DNA of 52,852 nucleotides from the NCBI GenBank assembly GCA_050117475.1, contig JASFMR010000011.1, positions 1 to 52,852 on the forward strand, given 5' to 3'. Under the pieces are notes generated by a model. The model had not been told where the DNA came from and made no database searches. It saw only the letters and a list, made by a program, of their open reading frames with translations. The stretch comes from Fodinibius sp050117475. GTDB taxonomy: Bacteria; Bacteroidota; Rhodothermia; Balneolales; Balneolaceae. A program made the translations under genes and the position numbers. Position 1 is the first letter of the stretch. Each line of letters begins with the position of its first letter. Shown one piece after another: positions 42,153 to 52,281 of the stretch.

Positions 42153-45100
42153 CTACTGTTTTCTGCCGGCTTGCCATACGCGATTTCCCCAACGCTTTAT
42201 ATCATCTAGGATAAGATATATGGCCGGAAGCATGATGAGGGTGACTAAAGTTGAAAATGTGAGTCCACCTACGATAGCCCGTGCCATCGGGAAATAGGGA
42301 GGGCCGTCTCCGCCAATTTGAGTGGTCCCGAAACACAAGGGCAAGAGTCCCAGTACAGTCGTTCCGGCGGTCATCAGAATCGGGCGCATACGGTCTTTTC
42401 CGCCTTTCACAATGGCTTCTAAACGATGCATTCCCGAGAGACGAAGTTGATGGATATGGTCGATCAGCACAATGCCATTATTAACTACGATTCCCATCAG
42501 GATCAGGATCCCAATCATAGCCATGAAAGAAAAAGTAGTGCCCGTAATGAAGAAGAACCAAAATACCCCAACGACCCCAAAGAAAATGGAGGTAATGATA
42601 CTGGAAGGAAAGAGAACAGATTCAAACAGGGAGGCCATTACCAGGTATATCAGAAACATTGCAAGGAACATGTTGACAAGCATTTCGTCCATGGCATCCT
42701 GATCTTCCTGGAAACTTCGTCCCTGACTCCAACCGTATCCTGCCGGGTAATTAATTTGGTCCATAATGGGAAATATTCGCTGTTGAGCCTCATCCATCGT
42801 TAAGTCATCGAGATTGATCGTAATACCCAACGAGGTCTGCCTGTTCTCCCGCTGAATAGTTCTGGGCCCTGTACTGATACGGTAGTCGGCCAGGGTGGCA
42901 AGTTTGACGGATTTGTCGTTGCCGATACTAACTGGCAATTTCATCAGATCGTCTAAATTCTTGCGGTCTGATTCTCTGAGAGCGAGCACAACATCTGTCT
43001 CTCCATGTTCGCCGCGAACTCTGCGAAGGTTGACTCCCCGCATTGAATTGGAAATAAGGTCAGCTACCTGTTCACTTGAAACATTCATGCTTCGCGCTCG
43101 TTCTCGGTCTACAATAACTTGTACTTCTTCTGTACCGGTCTCGGCTTCAGATCGTACATCGGCCAAGCCGGGAACATTCCGAAGTCGCCGGACGACCTCA
43201 TTAGCCAACGAAGTCAATACTTCAGATGATTCTCCAATAACGAATACCCGTAATTTATCTCCCCCGGTCCGGTCTCTATATTCAAAAGAAGGTTTGCCAA
43301 TGGGTAATTTGGGCAAATTTTCAGCGATTTCCTTTTTGATGGTTTTTACGTCTTTTTCGGCCGCGTCATCGTCGGTAAGCAGAATTGTTGAAGTTGCGTT
43401 TCCGGGTTCGAAGTAGGAATAAACGGCATCGATCTCAAATTTCTTTTTATTGTCGTAGAGATACTGCTCTACCTTACTCACTGATTGTTCAACCGTTTTC
43501 AGGGTATAAGTGTCATTGAGATTGTAATGGAGGTAGAGTTCCCGCGACTCCGACGAGGGGAACATGTCTATATTGGTAAATTTCATGGGGATGGCAACAC
43601 TAATAAGGGTCCCAACTATCACAAAGACAGAAAAGTACCGACGTCTCAGGAGCCAGCTTAATGCCTTGGAATAAACGGTTTCCAACCGATCGATGAGGTG
43701 CTTTTTCTCGGTTTGTTTCGGGGGTTCAATCCTTGAGGTCAGCAAGGGGATAACGGTTAGGGAAATGAGTAATGAAGCCGTCAGGGCCAAAATAATCGTG
43801 ATGGCGACGTGATAAAGCTGAACGGCTATCATTGATTGCTTACTGATAATATTTGGCAGGAAAACAATGACAGTCGTCAATGTTCCGGCGGTGACGGCCA
43901 TAGCCACCTGTTTTACTCCCTTTTTGATTGCCTCTGTTTTATTCTCCATCAAATTTTGATTGCGGTGGATGTTCTCGGTGACCACAACTGCATTATCAAC
44001 AAGCATTCCCACCGCAAGCATGAGCCCCATCATAGAGAGAATGTTGAGTGAGAGGTCCATAAAATAAAGCAACCCTAGGGTAACAATTAGCGAAAAGGGT
44101 ACCGCAAGGGCTACAATCAAGGTAGTGCTGATGCGTCTTAAAAAGAGGTATAGAATCAGGATAGAGAAGAAAGCGCCCAGCAATCCTGCTTTAAGCAGTT
44201 CCGATAGGGAGCTTATAATTCCAGCTGCCTGGTTATTCATCTCATAAATATTGATGCCCCGCATCTCTGGCAATTTGTTTACCTTATCAATCTCGGCTAG
44301 TACTTTGTCGGCGACATCGACAGTGTTGGCGCCGGATTCTTTAAATACATCCAGCCCGATGGCGTATTTTTGATCGAGATGACGTCCGTATTCTCTATCG
44401 GGGGTGCCATAACCTACTGTTGCAACATCTCCCAGGCGTAAATGATTGGGACCGATGACCAGGTTGGCAAATTCAGCGGGGTCGGCGATCTCACCGGTAG
44501 GGCGTACCAGAAATCGTTTGCCGGAATCTTCAATTTTGCCGGCAGAAAGTGAAAAATTACTGTTACGCAGCGTTTGCGCAAGGCGATTCAGGTCAACATT
44601 ATGAGATTCCACGCGTTCAGGGATGAGCTCAATACGAATCTGCTTCTTCTCAACCCCGTACAGATCGACTTTGGCAACGCCGTTGATACGTTCGATACGC
44701 CGCTTGAGATTCCGGTCAAGCAGGTCGTAGGCATTGGATAGATCCCGATTACTTGAAATACGCAGATTCATCATAGGGATATCCTGGGCGGAAAATTTGT
44801 TGATATAAAATCGCTCCATATCGTCCGGCAATTGGTTGCGAATGCCGTCTATTTTCTCCTTGATTTCCAGCGACTTTAAGCGAATATCCGTACCCATCTC
44901 AAATTCTACGAAGATGCCCGCCTGGTTCTCGCTTGAGTTAGAGCTCATACGCTTGATTCCCCCGATGGTAGCCATGGCCTCTTCAATAGGGCGCGTAATT
45001 GTCCGCTCGACCTCTTCCGGAGTCGAATTATTATAGGGTACCGAAATATAAGCTCCGGGATAGGAGATATCCGGAAAATACTCCAGTGGAACCAATCGGC

Positions 45101-45185
45101 TAGCGATAATCCCGATAACCAGGAAACTAATAAATACCATAATGGTGGTTACCGGACGACGAAGGGAAATATCGGTCAGCTTCAT
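42153..45185 (-). CDS. RND efflux permease, second subunit
   Basis: A 1010-residue inner-membrane proton-driven pump of the HAE (AcrB/MdtB-like) type. Segments around 10-30, 335-500 and 840-1000 hold the twelve membrane helices; between them lie the two large periplasmic loops. The proton-relay helix reads GMLVDNAVVVTENI with D397, where AcrB has Asp-Asp; Asn (N398) replaces the second Asp. It overlaps the first permease gene by 4 bases (ATGA), so the two are translationally coupled and probably form a mixed trimer as in MdtBC. No outer-membrane channel gene is adjacent. Confidence 0.95.
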   Translation of the reverse strand: MKLTDISLRRPVTTIMVFISFLVIGIIASRLVPLEYFPDISYPGAYISVPYNNSTPEEVERTITRPIEEAMATIGGIKRMSSNSSENQAGIFVEFEMGTDIRLKSLEIKEKIDGIRNQLPDDMERFYINKFSAQDIPMMNLRISSNRDLSNAYDLLDRNLKRRIERINGVAKVDLYGVEKKQIRIELIPERVESHNVDLNRLAQTLRNSNFSLSAGKIEDSGKRFLVRPTGEIADPAEFANLVIGPNHLRLGDVATVGYGTPDREYGRHLDQKYAIGLDVFKESGANTVDVADKVLAEIDKVNKLPEMRGINIYEMNNQAAGIISSLSELLKAGLLGAFFSILILYLFLRRISTTLIVALAVPFSLIVTLGLLYFMDLSLNILSMMGLMLAVGMLVDNAVVVTENIHRNQNLMENKTEAIKKGVKQVAMAVTAGTLTTVIVFLPNIISKQSMIAVQLYHVAITIILALTASLLISLTVIPLLTSRIEPPKQTEKKHLIDRLETVYSKALSWLLRRRYFSVFVIVGTLISVAIPMKFTNIDMFPSSESRELYLHYNLNDTYTLKTVEQSVSKVEQYLYDNKKKFEIDAVYSYFEPGNATSTILLTDDDAAEKDVKTIKKEIAENLPKLPIGKPSFEYRDRTGGDKLRVFVIGESSEVLTSLANEVVRRLRNVPGLADVRSEAETGTEEVQVIVDRERARSMNVSSEQVADLISNSMRGVNLRRVRGEHGETDVVLALRESDRKNLDDLMKLPVSIGNDKSVKLATLADYRISTGPRTIQRENRQTSLGITINLDDLTMDEAQQRIFPIMDQINYPAGYGWSQGRSFQEDQDAMDEMLVNMFLAMFLIYLVMASLFESVLFPSSIITSIFFGVVGVFWFFFITGTTFSFMAMIGILILMGIVVNNGIVLIDHIHQLRLSGMHRLEAIVKGGKDRMRPILMTAGTTVLGLLPLCFGTTQIGGDGPPYFPMARAIVGGLTFSTLVTLIMLPAIYLILDDIKRWGNRVWQAGRKQ

Positions 45186-48100
45186 GATGTTGATCCCCCT
45201 TCAGCAGATTTTTGCTCAACAGGTTGATTGTAAACCTTGCGATCCATAATAGCGTACATCACTGGGATGACAACAAGGGTAAGCATGGTTGAGAAAACCA
45301 GTCCGGAGATGACGGTTATAGCCATGGGGGCCCTGAGTTCGGCACCATCCCCGATGCCTATAGCCAGAGGCAGCAGGCCCAGCGTAGTAGTAAGAGTCGT
45401 CATCAGAATCGGTCGAAGACGTGATTTTCCACCTTCCAGTATTGCTTGGATTTTTCCGATACCGCGAGCCCGCATTTGATTAATGAGGTCAATCAAAACG
45501 ATGGCGTTATTGACCACAATACCGGCCAATAGTATTAAACCTATGAATACAACAACGCTTATGGATGATCCGGTGATCCAAAGCCCGAGTATAGCACCGA
45601 CGAGAGCCAGCGGTATGGTAAAGAGAATAATAAAGGGGTGCAATAATGATTCAAATTGGGAAGCCATGACCAGGTAAACGAGGAAGACCGCCAATGAAAG
45701 CGCAAAAATGAGCGATTGGAAAGAATCGGCCATCTCTTCATTTTGCCCGGTAATTTGAGCACTCAGCCCCGTAGGAATTGTTGTCTGATTGATGATTCCT
45801 CGGATTTCTTCGGCAGCTGTTGCAAGGTCTCCGTAGTTCAGATTCGCTGAAACGACAGCTACGCGCTGTTGATCAACCCTGCGTATTTCACTTGGCCCGG
45901 TGGTAACATGTATATCTGCAATGCTGGAGAGCGGGATCGGAGAATCACTGTCGGGATTAACAATAAGGTTTCTGATATCCGATACAGATGATCGATCCTG
46001 CTTTTTTGCGCGGACGAGCACATCGATTTTCCGATCTCGCCATGAATAACGGGTAGCGACATCACCGCGTACTTTGCTGACAATCAAGTCGGCTATTTCG
46101 TGAACCTGTAATCCAAGCGCCGCCGCCCTGGGTCGGTCGAAAGTGATCTGGATCTCCGGACTCCCTTGCTCCATCGTTGACTTCACATCCGTAAAACGGC
46201 TGTTCGTACTCATTTTTTGCAGAATGCGATCGCTGACTTTCTTAAGGTCATTCAGGTTATACCCCGATATTTCAATTTCGACAGGTGTCTTAAAGGTGAA
46301 CAGGGCGGGTCGTGAAAATTTGTATTCTAATCCCGGGATGCGTTGTAAATCGGTGCGAAGATTATTCATCGTGCTTTCTTCGAGCGATCGTCCGGCGCCG
46401 CTGTTTAACTCGACGTTTAATTCTCCCCAGTTTTCGCCGCCCTCATTGGGGTTCGTATCCATCTTGTTTCCGGTCCCGGCAACGGCGAAAGTGGTTTGGA
46501 TAGAACCAACCTGTTCTGCGGCACGCTGCACGGTCTGCAGAGCCCGATCGGTCTGCTCGATAGGCGTACCCGGCGGCAATTGGAATTCGACATTGAATTC
46601 ACCCTGGGACAGTGATGGAATTAACTCCATGCCCAGCTGGGGTACAAGCAGAAGTGAACCGAATAGAGATAAAAAAGCAAAGGCAATAACAAAGAAACGA
46701 TGCCGCAGAGCCCACTTTAACAGGGAAGGGTAGCGGTCCTCAATTCGGTTGTATCCCTTTTCGAAAGTATTTAGGAATGGGTTGAGTACAAAGAGAATTC
46801 CCCTGCTAATACCTCTAAAGATTGCCGTAAAAAATCTTATAATCTTGGTAGGTATGGTTTCGAAGACAAAAATCCGTGTTGCTCGCATCCAACGGCCAAC
46901 CTTAGTCTTTGGTTCGGGGAGATCGGCTTTCTCAATTTCCGGTTTTTCCCGGCCTGCCAACGAAGAAAGCATGGGAATCAATGTAATTGCCACAATTAAG
47001 GAAGCCAGGAGTGAGAATGTTACCGTAAGGGCCTGATCTCTGAAAAGTTGTCCCGCAATGCCGTGAACAAAAACAAGTGGGAAGAATACGGCTATTGTTG
47101 TAAGCGTCGAGGCTATGACGGCGGTACCTACTTCGCCGGCACCGTCTTTTGCCGCCTGGAGGGGCCTTTTGCCCATATTTCGATGCCGTGATATGTTTTC
47201 AAGCACCACAATAGAGTTGTCGACAAGCAAACCGATCCCCAGTGCTATACCACCCAGCGACATGATGTTAAGGGTAATATCATTGCCATACATGAGATTG
47301 AAGGTGGCAATTACAGATACCGGGATGGATAATGAAATAATAATGGTAGACCAGAAGTTTCTCAGGAAAAGGTATAAAATGATAATGGCTAAAATTCCAC
47401 CAATGATTCCCGCATTAACGACCTCATTGACGGCCGAGGAGATGAATGTGGACTGGTCATAAACGTTGGTTATGGCCATTCCATCCGGCAATCGTTTGAT
47501 TACATTTTTCATCTCGGCTTTTACGTTTTTTGCCACATTGACCGTATTGGCATCACCCTCTTTGTAGATGGCGACCTCAACCGCCTCCTGTCCATTAAGC
47601 CGCGTAATGGCTTCTCGTTCTTTATAGCCCTGGGTAATTTGAGCAAGGTCCTTCAAGTAAACAGGAGTGCCGTTTCTTGTTGTGACTACTACGTTGCGAA
47701 TGTTGTCAACTGTTTGAAACTGGTTGAGTGTACGAACCAGGTATTGCTGAGTTCCTTCTTCAAGCCTACCCCCGGAGAGGTTCACATTCTCAGCATTAAG
47801 TACTTGTGTAATTTGTTCAATGGGGATTTTCAGGTGTGCCAGTCTATCCTGATTGATGGCTACTTCGATCTCCTCTTCCAATCCCCCGCTTATCTTTACG
47901 GAGGCCACTCCATCGGCAGATTGCAATTCTTTTTTTATCTGTTCATCTGCAAGACGTCGAAGTTTTTTAAGCCTATCAATCTGGTTTTCCTGGTCTTGCT
48001 GATTTGAGTAAGTAGCGTAATCTACTTTCTGGGGATTTTCGGCTTGGTCATCCTTGATGAAAAAAGCATACCGCATGATGGGGTCAAGAGTCGGGTCGAA

Positions 48101-48484
48101 ACGGAGGATTACGGGCCGTTCTACCTCAAGAGGAAGCTGGAGCGCATCAAGCTTTTCCCGTACATCAACACTGGCAAAGTCCATATCGGTACCCCAGGCA
48201 AATTCAAGGGTGACGTCCGACTGGCCGGCTCGTGAAATTGATCGAACCTGCTGTACGTTTTTTACGACGCCCAAAGCCTCTTCAACGGGTTTGGAAACCA
48301 GGTTTTCAACTTCTGCGGGAGCAGCTCCTTCAAACTCAGTTCTGACGGTCAGGGTGGGGTAACTCAGCTCAGGAAGCAAGTTGATCTTTAGCCGGCTGAG
48401 AGATACGAATCCAAAAAGGATTATCCCTATGGTGAACATAGTCACCGTTACTTTGCGCCGTATAGAAAAATCAATCAGATTCAT
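45182..48484 (-). CDS. RND efflux permease, first subunit
   Basis: An 1100-residue member of the same RND family, about 90 residues longer than its partner. The extra sequence includes a Gln/Asp-rich insert at about 145-180 in the first periplasmic loop and a basic linker near 510-570 between the two halves. The proton-relay helix is GLLVDNSIVVLENI with D422 and N423, again Asp-Asn in place of the AcrB Asp-Asp. Start ATG 48484 has GGAG upstream. Drug, dye or lipid substrates cannot be told from sequence. It is 36 bases after the adaptor gene and overlaps the second permease by 4 bases. Confidence 0.95.
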   Translation of the reverse strand: MNLIDFSIRRKVTVTMFTIGIILFGFVSLSRLKINLLPELSYPTLTVRTEFEGAAPAEVENLVSKPVEEALGVVKNVQQVRSISRAGQSDVTLEFAWGTDMDFASVDVREKLDALQLPLEVERPVILRFDPTLDPIMRYAFFIKDDQAENPQKVDYATYSNQQDQENQIDRLKKLRRLADEQIKKELQSADGVASVKISGGLEEEIEVAINQDRLAHLKIPIEQITQVLNAENVNLSGGRLEEGTQQYLVRTLNQFQTVDNIRNVVVTTRNGTPVYLKDLAQITQGYKEREAITRLNGQEAVEVAIYKEGDANTVNVAKNVKAEMKNVIKRLPDGMAITNVYDQSTFISSAVNEVVNAGIIGGILAIIILYLFLRNFWSTIIISLSIPVSVIATFNLMYGNDITLNIMSLGGIALGIGLLVDNSIVVLENISRHRNMGKRPLQAAKDGAGEVGTAVIASTLTTIAVFFPLVFVHGIAGQLFRDQALTVTFSLLASLIVAITLIPMLSSLAGREKPEIEKADLPEPKTKVGRWMRATRIFVFETIPTKIIRFFTAIFRGISRGILFVLNPFLNTFEKGYNRIEDRYPSLLKWALRHRFFVIAFAFLSLFGSLLLVPQLGMELIPSLSQGEFNVEFQLPPGTPIEQTDRALQTVQRAAEQVGSIQTTFAVAGTGNKMDTNPNEGGENWGELNVELNSGAGRSLEESTMNNLRTDLQRIPGLEYKFSRPALFTFKTPVEIEISGYNLNDLKKVSDRILQKMSTNSRFTDVKSTMEQGSPEIQITFDRPRAAALGLQVHEIADLIVSKVRGDVATRYSWRDRKIDVLVRAKKQDRSSVSDIRNLIVNPDSDSPIPLSSIADIHVTTGPSEIRRVDQQRVAVVSANLNYGDLATAAEEIRGIINQTTIPTGLSAQITGQNEEMADSFQSLIFALSLAVFLVYLVMASQFESLLHPFIILFTIPLALVGAILGLWITGSSISVVVFIGLILLAGIVVNNAIVLIDLINQMRARGIGKIQAILEGGKSRLRPILMTTLTTTLGLLPLAIGIGDGAELRAPMAITVISGLVFSTMLTLVVIPVMYAIMDRKVYNQPVEQKSAEGGSTS

Positions 48485-48520
48485 AATGATATCTCCAGTA
48501 TGTTAATGAGACGCAAATTG

Positions 48521-49576
48521 TTAGAAGGATACTACTTCTACCAAAGCACTGTCCTGAAGGCTGCTTTGCCCGATTGTGACTACCGTATCGGTGGAATTCA
48601 ATCCTTTGAGAATTTCAATATCATCCCCGTTTACATATCCAGTATCCACCGGCTTGCGATAGACAAGTTTATTATTGATTACGTAAACACTGCTGGCACC
48701 GTCTTCAGTCATTACGGCATTTTTTGGGATCATCAACGCATTTTGATGGGTATCATAGATAATGCGGACCCGGCCGAACATACCCGGTTTTAATTGGCGA
48801 GATTCATCTTTGATCGAGACAGTGACTTCGAAAGTGCCGGTTTCGGGATTTACGGTGGGACTCATTCGCAACACACGTCCTTCAAATGTTCTTCCCTGTA
48901 CAGCATCGACCTGGATAAGTGTCTTTTGTCCTTTTTTGAGTTTGTCCATTTCATGTTCCGGAATATTAAGTACCGCAAGAAGCGGATCGAAATCCGTGAT
49001 CTTGAAGACCTCCTGGTTGGCTTTAATCATGTTACCCACCTTGATTAACCGGTCAGAAATTACGCCTTCTATCGGGGCCTTGATCTGTGAATATTTAACT
49101 TGTAACTGGGCTAGCTCATAAGCAGATTTTTGGGCCTGGTATTCATATTTGGCATTTTCAAATTCTTGCGCACTTACCAGGTTCTTTTTATAAAGTTCTT
49201 CTTTTCGCTTGAGTTCGTTATTTAAGCGATCCATTGTAGCTTTCGCCTTTTCTGCTTCCAGGGAGAGTTGTTCATCTTCGAGGGTAGCTAAAACATCGCC
49301 GGCTTTAACCCGGTCGCCTTCTTCGACTTCCAATTCTTTTACTATGCCCTGGACTTTGGCTACAACCATAGCTTCCTGTTCGGCCTCTAGTGTAGCGGTG
49401 CTGGAATAGTATGCCGAAATATCTCCGGTATTTACGGTTGCCGCTTCAACCGGAATAGCGGAAGTTGAATCTTTGTCACTCAGGTTTTTGGATTGCATCT
49501 CAGAGCTACATGATGATGTAAAAACGGTAGTTGAAAATAGACTTGCGGCTACAATCAATCTGGCTACTTTTTTCAT
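48521..49576 (-). CDS. RND efflux periplasmic adaptor, lipoprotein
   Basis: A 351-residue membrane-fusion protein that links the RND permeases to an outer-membrane channel. The N-terminus ends in TSSC (C23), a lipobox, so it is likely anchored to the inner membrane by lipid. The order is lipoyl half (MVVAKVQGIVKELEVEEGDRVKAGDVLATLEDEQL), a short coiled-coil hairpin (LEAEKAKATMDRLNNELKRKEELYKKNLVSAQEFENAKYEYQAQKSAYELAQLQVKYSQIKAP), the second lipoyl half (IEGVISDRLIKVGNMIKANQEVFKI), a beta-barrel domain and a membrane-proximal domain. It is first in the operon. Confidence 0.95.
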   Translation of the reverse strand: MKKVARLIVAASLFSTTVFTSSCSSEMQSKNLSDKDSTSAIPVEAATVNTGDISAYYSSTATLEAEQEAMVVAKVQGIVKELEVEEGDRVKAGDVLATLEDEQLSLEAEKAKATMDRLNNELKRKEELYKKNLVSAQEFENAKYEYQAQKSAYELAQLQVKYSQIKAPIEGVISDRLIKVGNMIKANQEVFKITDFDPLLAVLNIPEHEMDKLKKGQKTLIQVDAVQGRTFEGRVLRMSPTVNPETGTFEVTVSIKDESRQLKPGMFGRVRIIYDTHQNALMIPKNAVMTEDGASSVYVINNKLVYRKPVDTGYVNGDDIEILKGLNSTDTVVTIGQSSLQDSALVEVVSF

Positions 49577-49788
49577 AGTTTGAAATCCCGATTTAGTATT
49601 ATCCTTTAAAGGAATCTTTGGTAAACATTACGATGAAGGTCTCGAAAGGTTACGCTGAATTTGATTTCCAGGGAATTGGTTCATTTACTTTTTAACCGGC
49701 TGTATAAAAATACGTCGAAGTAATTGGCTTATAATGTGCAATACCGTTATTATTGATGGGTTGACTAAATTGAAACTACTGATTTAAT
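49577..49788. other. Intergenic region upstream of the cobalamin riboswitch
   Basis: 212 bases between the adaptor gene start (-) and the riboswitch (+). It contains a 12-base palindrome TCCTTTAAAGGA at 49602-49613, close to the adaptor start, and a TTATAATG stretch (49729-49736) that could be a -10 for the riboswitch RNA. No open frame. Confidence 0.4.
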
Positions 49789-49981
49789 GCAGGTCTGTCT
49801 CCTTCTAAAGGGAGCGGTTAAAATGGGAATCCGGTGATTCTTCTGATTGAGAAAAGTCCGGAGCAGTCCCCGCTGCTGTAAACTCTGATAAAGTTTCGAT
49901 CCTCCACACCACTGTTCCTAACCGATAGCAATCGGGAAGGGATGGGAAGGTAGTCGAAACAGGGTGAGCCAGAAGACCTGC
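49789..49981 (+). ncRNA. Cobalamin riboswitch
   Basis: A B12 riboswitch that senses cobalamin and switches the downstream importer. The closing P1 helix is perfect: GCAGGTCT (49789-49796) with AGACCTGC (49974-49981). The conserved core reads GGGAATCCGGTG (49835-49846), then GTCCGGAGCAGTCCCCGC (49856-49873) with GCTGTAA after it, and the B12-box-like GAGCCAGAAGACCTGCC (49966-49982). Further downstream, the SD GGGAG (50007-50011) sits in the loop of an AGCTTT/AAAGCT hairpin (50000-50018), 12 bases before the ATG. This points to control of translation start. The promoter is not certain. Confidence 0.96.
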
Positions 49982-49999
49982 CTGTGTTAATGAGTGAAA

Positions 50000-50018
50000 A
50001 GCTTTCGGGAGAAAAGCT
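50000..50018 (+). promoter_or_regulatory. SD-presenting hairpin before the B12 importer gene
   Basis: AGCTTT (50000-50005) pairs with AAAGCT (50013-50018) around CGGGAGA, which contains the Shine-Dalgarno sequence. It sits between the riboswitch and the ATG at 50024 and could toggle with riboswitch sequence, although the alternative pairing was not worked out. Confidence 0.45.
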
Positions 50019-50023
50019 GAACC

Positions 50024-51202
50024 ATGATTAGATCTTACAGCTATCCCTGTTTATACATTTATTTTATTGTGGGAATTCTATCTTTTGGAATTGCCGCTTG
50101 TCAGTCTACATCCGAAAAAAAACGGCCTAAAAAATCTAGCTCTGAGTCAATTGACTTCTCTGAAGTACATGCGCAATATGCCAGGGGGTTTCGGATTACA
50201 TACCATAGCAATTATAAGCTTCTTGAAGTTTTAAATCCTTTTCAAAATCAGACTGATACACTTCGTTATGCTTTGGTACCGAGAGAGTTAGTGGGTAAGG
50301 TGCAAGTTCCTAATGCACGCGAGATTCCGATCCCTGTCCAAAGTTTAATAGCGACTTCCACCACGCATGTTGCCCTTGCCGAAATGCTAAAGGCTACGAA
50401 TATCATCAGGGGGATGGTGGGGGCCGATTACGTTTATGATTCAAAAGTCAGGGAAAAATTAAATAAAGGGGAAATATCGAGCTTTCCCATGGGAGGATTC
50501 AATAAAGAGGAAGCCCTGAACCTGCAGCCCGATGTTGTAATGATTTCCGGCGGACAGGCCTCGCCGTTTGACAATTACCAGGTATTGATGGATTCGGGCA
50601 TTAGTATCCTGGTTAACTCGGAGTGGCTTGAAACAACCCCACTGGGAAAAGCCGAATGGGTGAAAGTTTTGGCTGCTTTGCTTAACAAAGAAAAGCTTGC
50701 CAATAAAAAGTTTGCTGTGGTGGAAGAAAGATATAACGATTTGAAAGCCTCGGTCGATACGCTCCGGCAAAAACCGCTTGTTATTACAAATATGCCCTAT
50801 AAAGGTGCTTGGTTTGTCCCTGGGGGCAATAGCTTCAATGCAACAATTTTAAAAGATGCCGGTGCTGATTATCCCTGGTCCGGGTCTCACAAAACCGGCG
50901 GTTTGCGCAAAGATTTTGAAGTCGTATATCAAATAGGTTTAAAGGCCGATGTATGGATTAACCCGGGGGCGGCAGAAACAAAGAAAGACCTTTTGGCAAA
51001 GGATAGCCGTTTTAGAGATTTTAAACCTTTTCAAACGGGCGAAATTTACAATAATAATCGTCGTATGAGTGCAACGGGCGGGAACGACTTTTGGGAATCG
51101 GGCGTAGTTCACCCCGAAAGAATATTAGCCGACCTGGTAAAGATTTTTCATCCGGATATGTTGCCCAGTTATAAATTTTATTATTACCAAAAAATAAAAT
51201 GA
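50024..51202 (+). CDS. Cobalamin-type ABC importer substrate-binding lipoprotein (BtuF-like)
   Basis: A 392-residue periplasmic binding protein for vitamin B12 or corrinoids. The lipobox is GIAAC with C26, so the mature protein is lipid-anchored. The fold is the two-lobed cluster A-2 type (PBP of BtuF/FhuD/FecB): IATSTTHVALAEMLKATNIIRGMVGADYVYD, EALNLQPDVVMISGG, SIVLVNSEW-like ISILVNSEWLETTPLGKAEWVKVLAALL and the later WFVPGGNSFNATILKDAGADYPW. The riboswitch just upstream supports B12 as the substrate rather than siderophores. It overlaps the permease gene by 4 bases. Confidence 0.92.
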   Translation: MIRSYSYPCLYIYFIVGILSFGIAACQSTSEKKRPKKSSSESIDFSEVHAQYARGFRITYHSNYKLLEVLNPFQNQTDTLRYALVPRELVGKVQVPNAREIPIPVQSLIATSTTHVALAEMLKATNIIRGMVGADYVYDSKVREKLNKGEISSFPMGGFNKEEALNLQPDVVMISGGQASPFDNYQVLMDSGISILVNSEWLETTPLGKAEWVKVLAALLNKEKLANKKFAVVEERYNDLKASVDTLRQKPLVITNMPYKGAWFVPGGNSFNATILKDAGADYPWSGSHKTGGLRKDFEVVYQIGLKADVWINPGAAETKKDLLAKDSRFRDFKPFQTGEIYNNNRRMSATGGNDFWESGVVHPERILADLVKIFHPDMLPSYKFYYYQKIK

Positions 51203-52281
51203 AAGATCGACAAGGGACACTTATTACCGCCGGGAGTAAAACGGGAATACACCCGGCTTACCTTTCCCTCTTGGTTGCAGGCGTGGTAGTATTTTTTATG
51301 CTAAATTTGCTTTTGGGTTCTGTGGATATTCCGTTGGGTGAAATAGTGCATGTCTTGTTAGGGGGGGATACCAGCCACCATGCATGGCAAAAGATTATTA
51401 TCAATATACGCATTCCACGGGCCTTGACTGCCGTGCTTGCAGGCAGTGCACTTTCCGTTGGGGGATTGCAGATGCAGACATTCTTTAGAAACCCCTTGGC
51501 AGGCCCTTCGGTTTTGGGTATCACATCAGGGGCCAGCCTGGGGGTAGCAGTAGTCATGCTGGCTGCGGGAACCATTACCAGTGTCTTTACCGTTCAGCAG
51601 TTGTCTGCTTTGGGGAACTGGCTGATCGTTGGAGCTGCCAGCCTGGGTTCCGCTGCCGTGTTGATGCTTATTTTGTTAATTTCAATTAAGGTTCGGGATA
51701 ATGTGACGCTTCTTATTATCGGTTTGATGGTGGGAAACATCACAATCGCCATCGTGAGTATCTGGCAGTATTTTAGTCAGCCCGACCAGATACGTGATTA
51801 CTTGATTTGGACATTTGGCAGTCTGGGGGGCGTACCGCTCAATCGTTTATGGATTTTGGCATTTGTAGTCATTTTCGGCGGCATGATTGCTATCGGGATG
51901 TCAAAATCTCTGAATGGATTACTGTTGGGCGAAAATTATGCACGCAGTATGGGTATCAAAGTTTCTCATGCTCGTACCTGGATTATAGTAAGTACTAGTT
52001 TGTTGGCCGGGAGTGTTACAGCTTTTTGTGGACCAATCGGGTTCGTGGGTATTGCCGTACCGCACCTTACACGTTCCCTGCTTGGCACCAATGATCACCG
52101 GGTACTCATTCCCGGTACATTGCTCATGGGAGCTATGCTAATGCTTGCTTGTGATATTGTGGCTCAAGTGCCCGGCAGTAGCACCACACTTCCGATTAGT
52201 GCTATAACCTCGATGGTAGGTTCACCCGTGGTCATATGGGTGATAATCAAAAGGAAAAACCTGCAGGCCTCATTTTCATGA
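51199..52281 (+). CDS. Cobalamin ABC importer permease (BtuC/FecCD family)
   Basis: A 360-residue type II ABC permease with about ten membrane helices. Family segments are INIRIPRALTAVLAGSALSVGGLQMQTFFRNPLAGPSVLGITSGASLGVAVVMLA near the start, FGSLGGVPLNRLWILAFVV in the middle, and the coupling-helix region GPIGFVGIAVPHLTRSLLGTNDHRVLIPGTLLMGAMLMLACDIVAQ near the end. It couples to BtuD-like ATPase. The ATG overlaps the stop of the binding-protein gene, and the stop overlaps the ATG of the ATPase gene, showing a tightly coupled operon under the riboswitch. Confidence 0.95.
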   Translation: MKDRQGTLITAGSKTGIHPAYLSLLVAGVVVFFMLNLLLGSVDIPLGEIVHVLLGGDTSHHAWQKIIINIRIPRALTAVLAGSALSVGGLQMQTFFRNPLAGPSVLGITSGASLGVAVVMLAAGTITSVFTVQQLSALGNWLIVGAASLGSAAVLMLILLISIKVRDNVTLLIIGLMVGNITIAIVSIWQYFSQPDQIRDYLIWTFGSLGGVPLNRLWILAFVVIFGGMIAIGMSKSLNGLLLGENYARSMGIKVSHARTWIIVSTSLLAGSVTAFCGPIGFVGIAVPHLTRSLLGTNDHRVLIPGTLLMGAMLMLACDIVAQVPGSSTTLPISAITSMVGSPVVIWVIIKRKNLQASFS

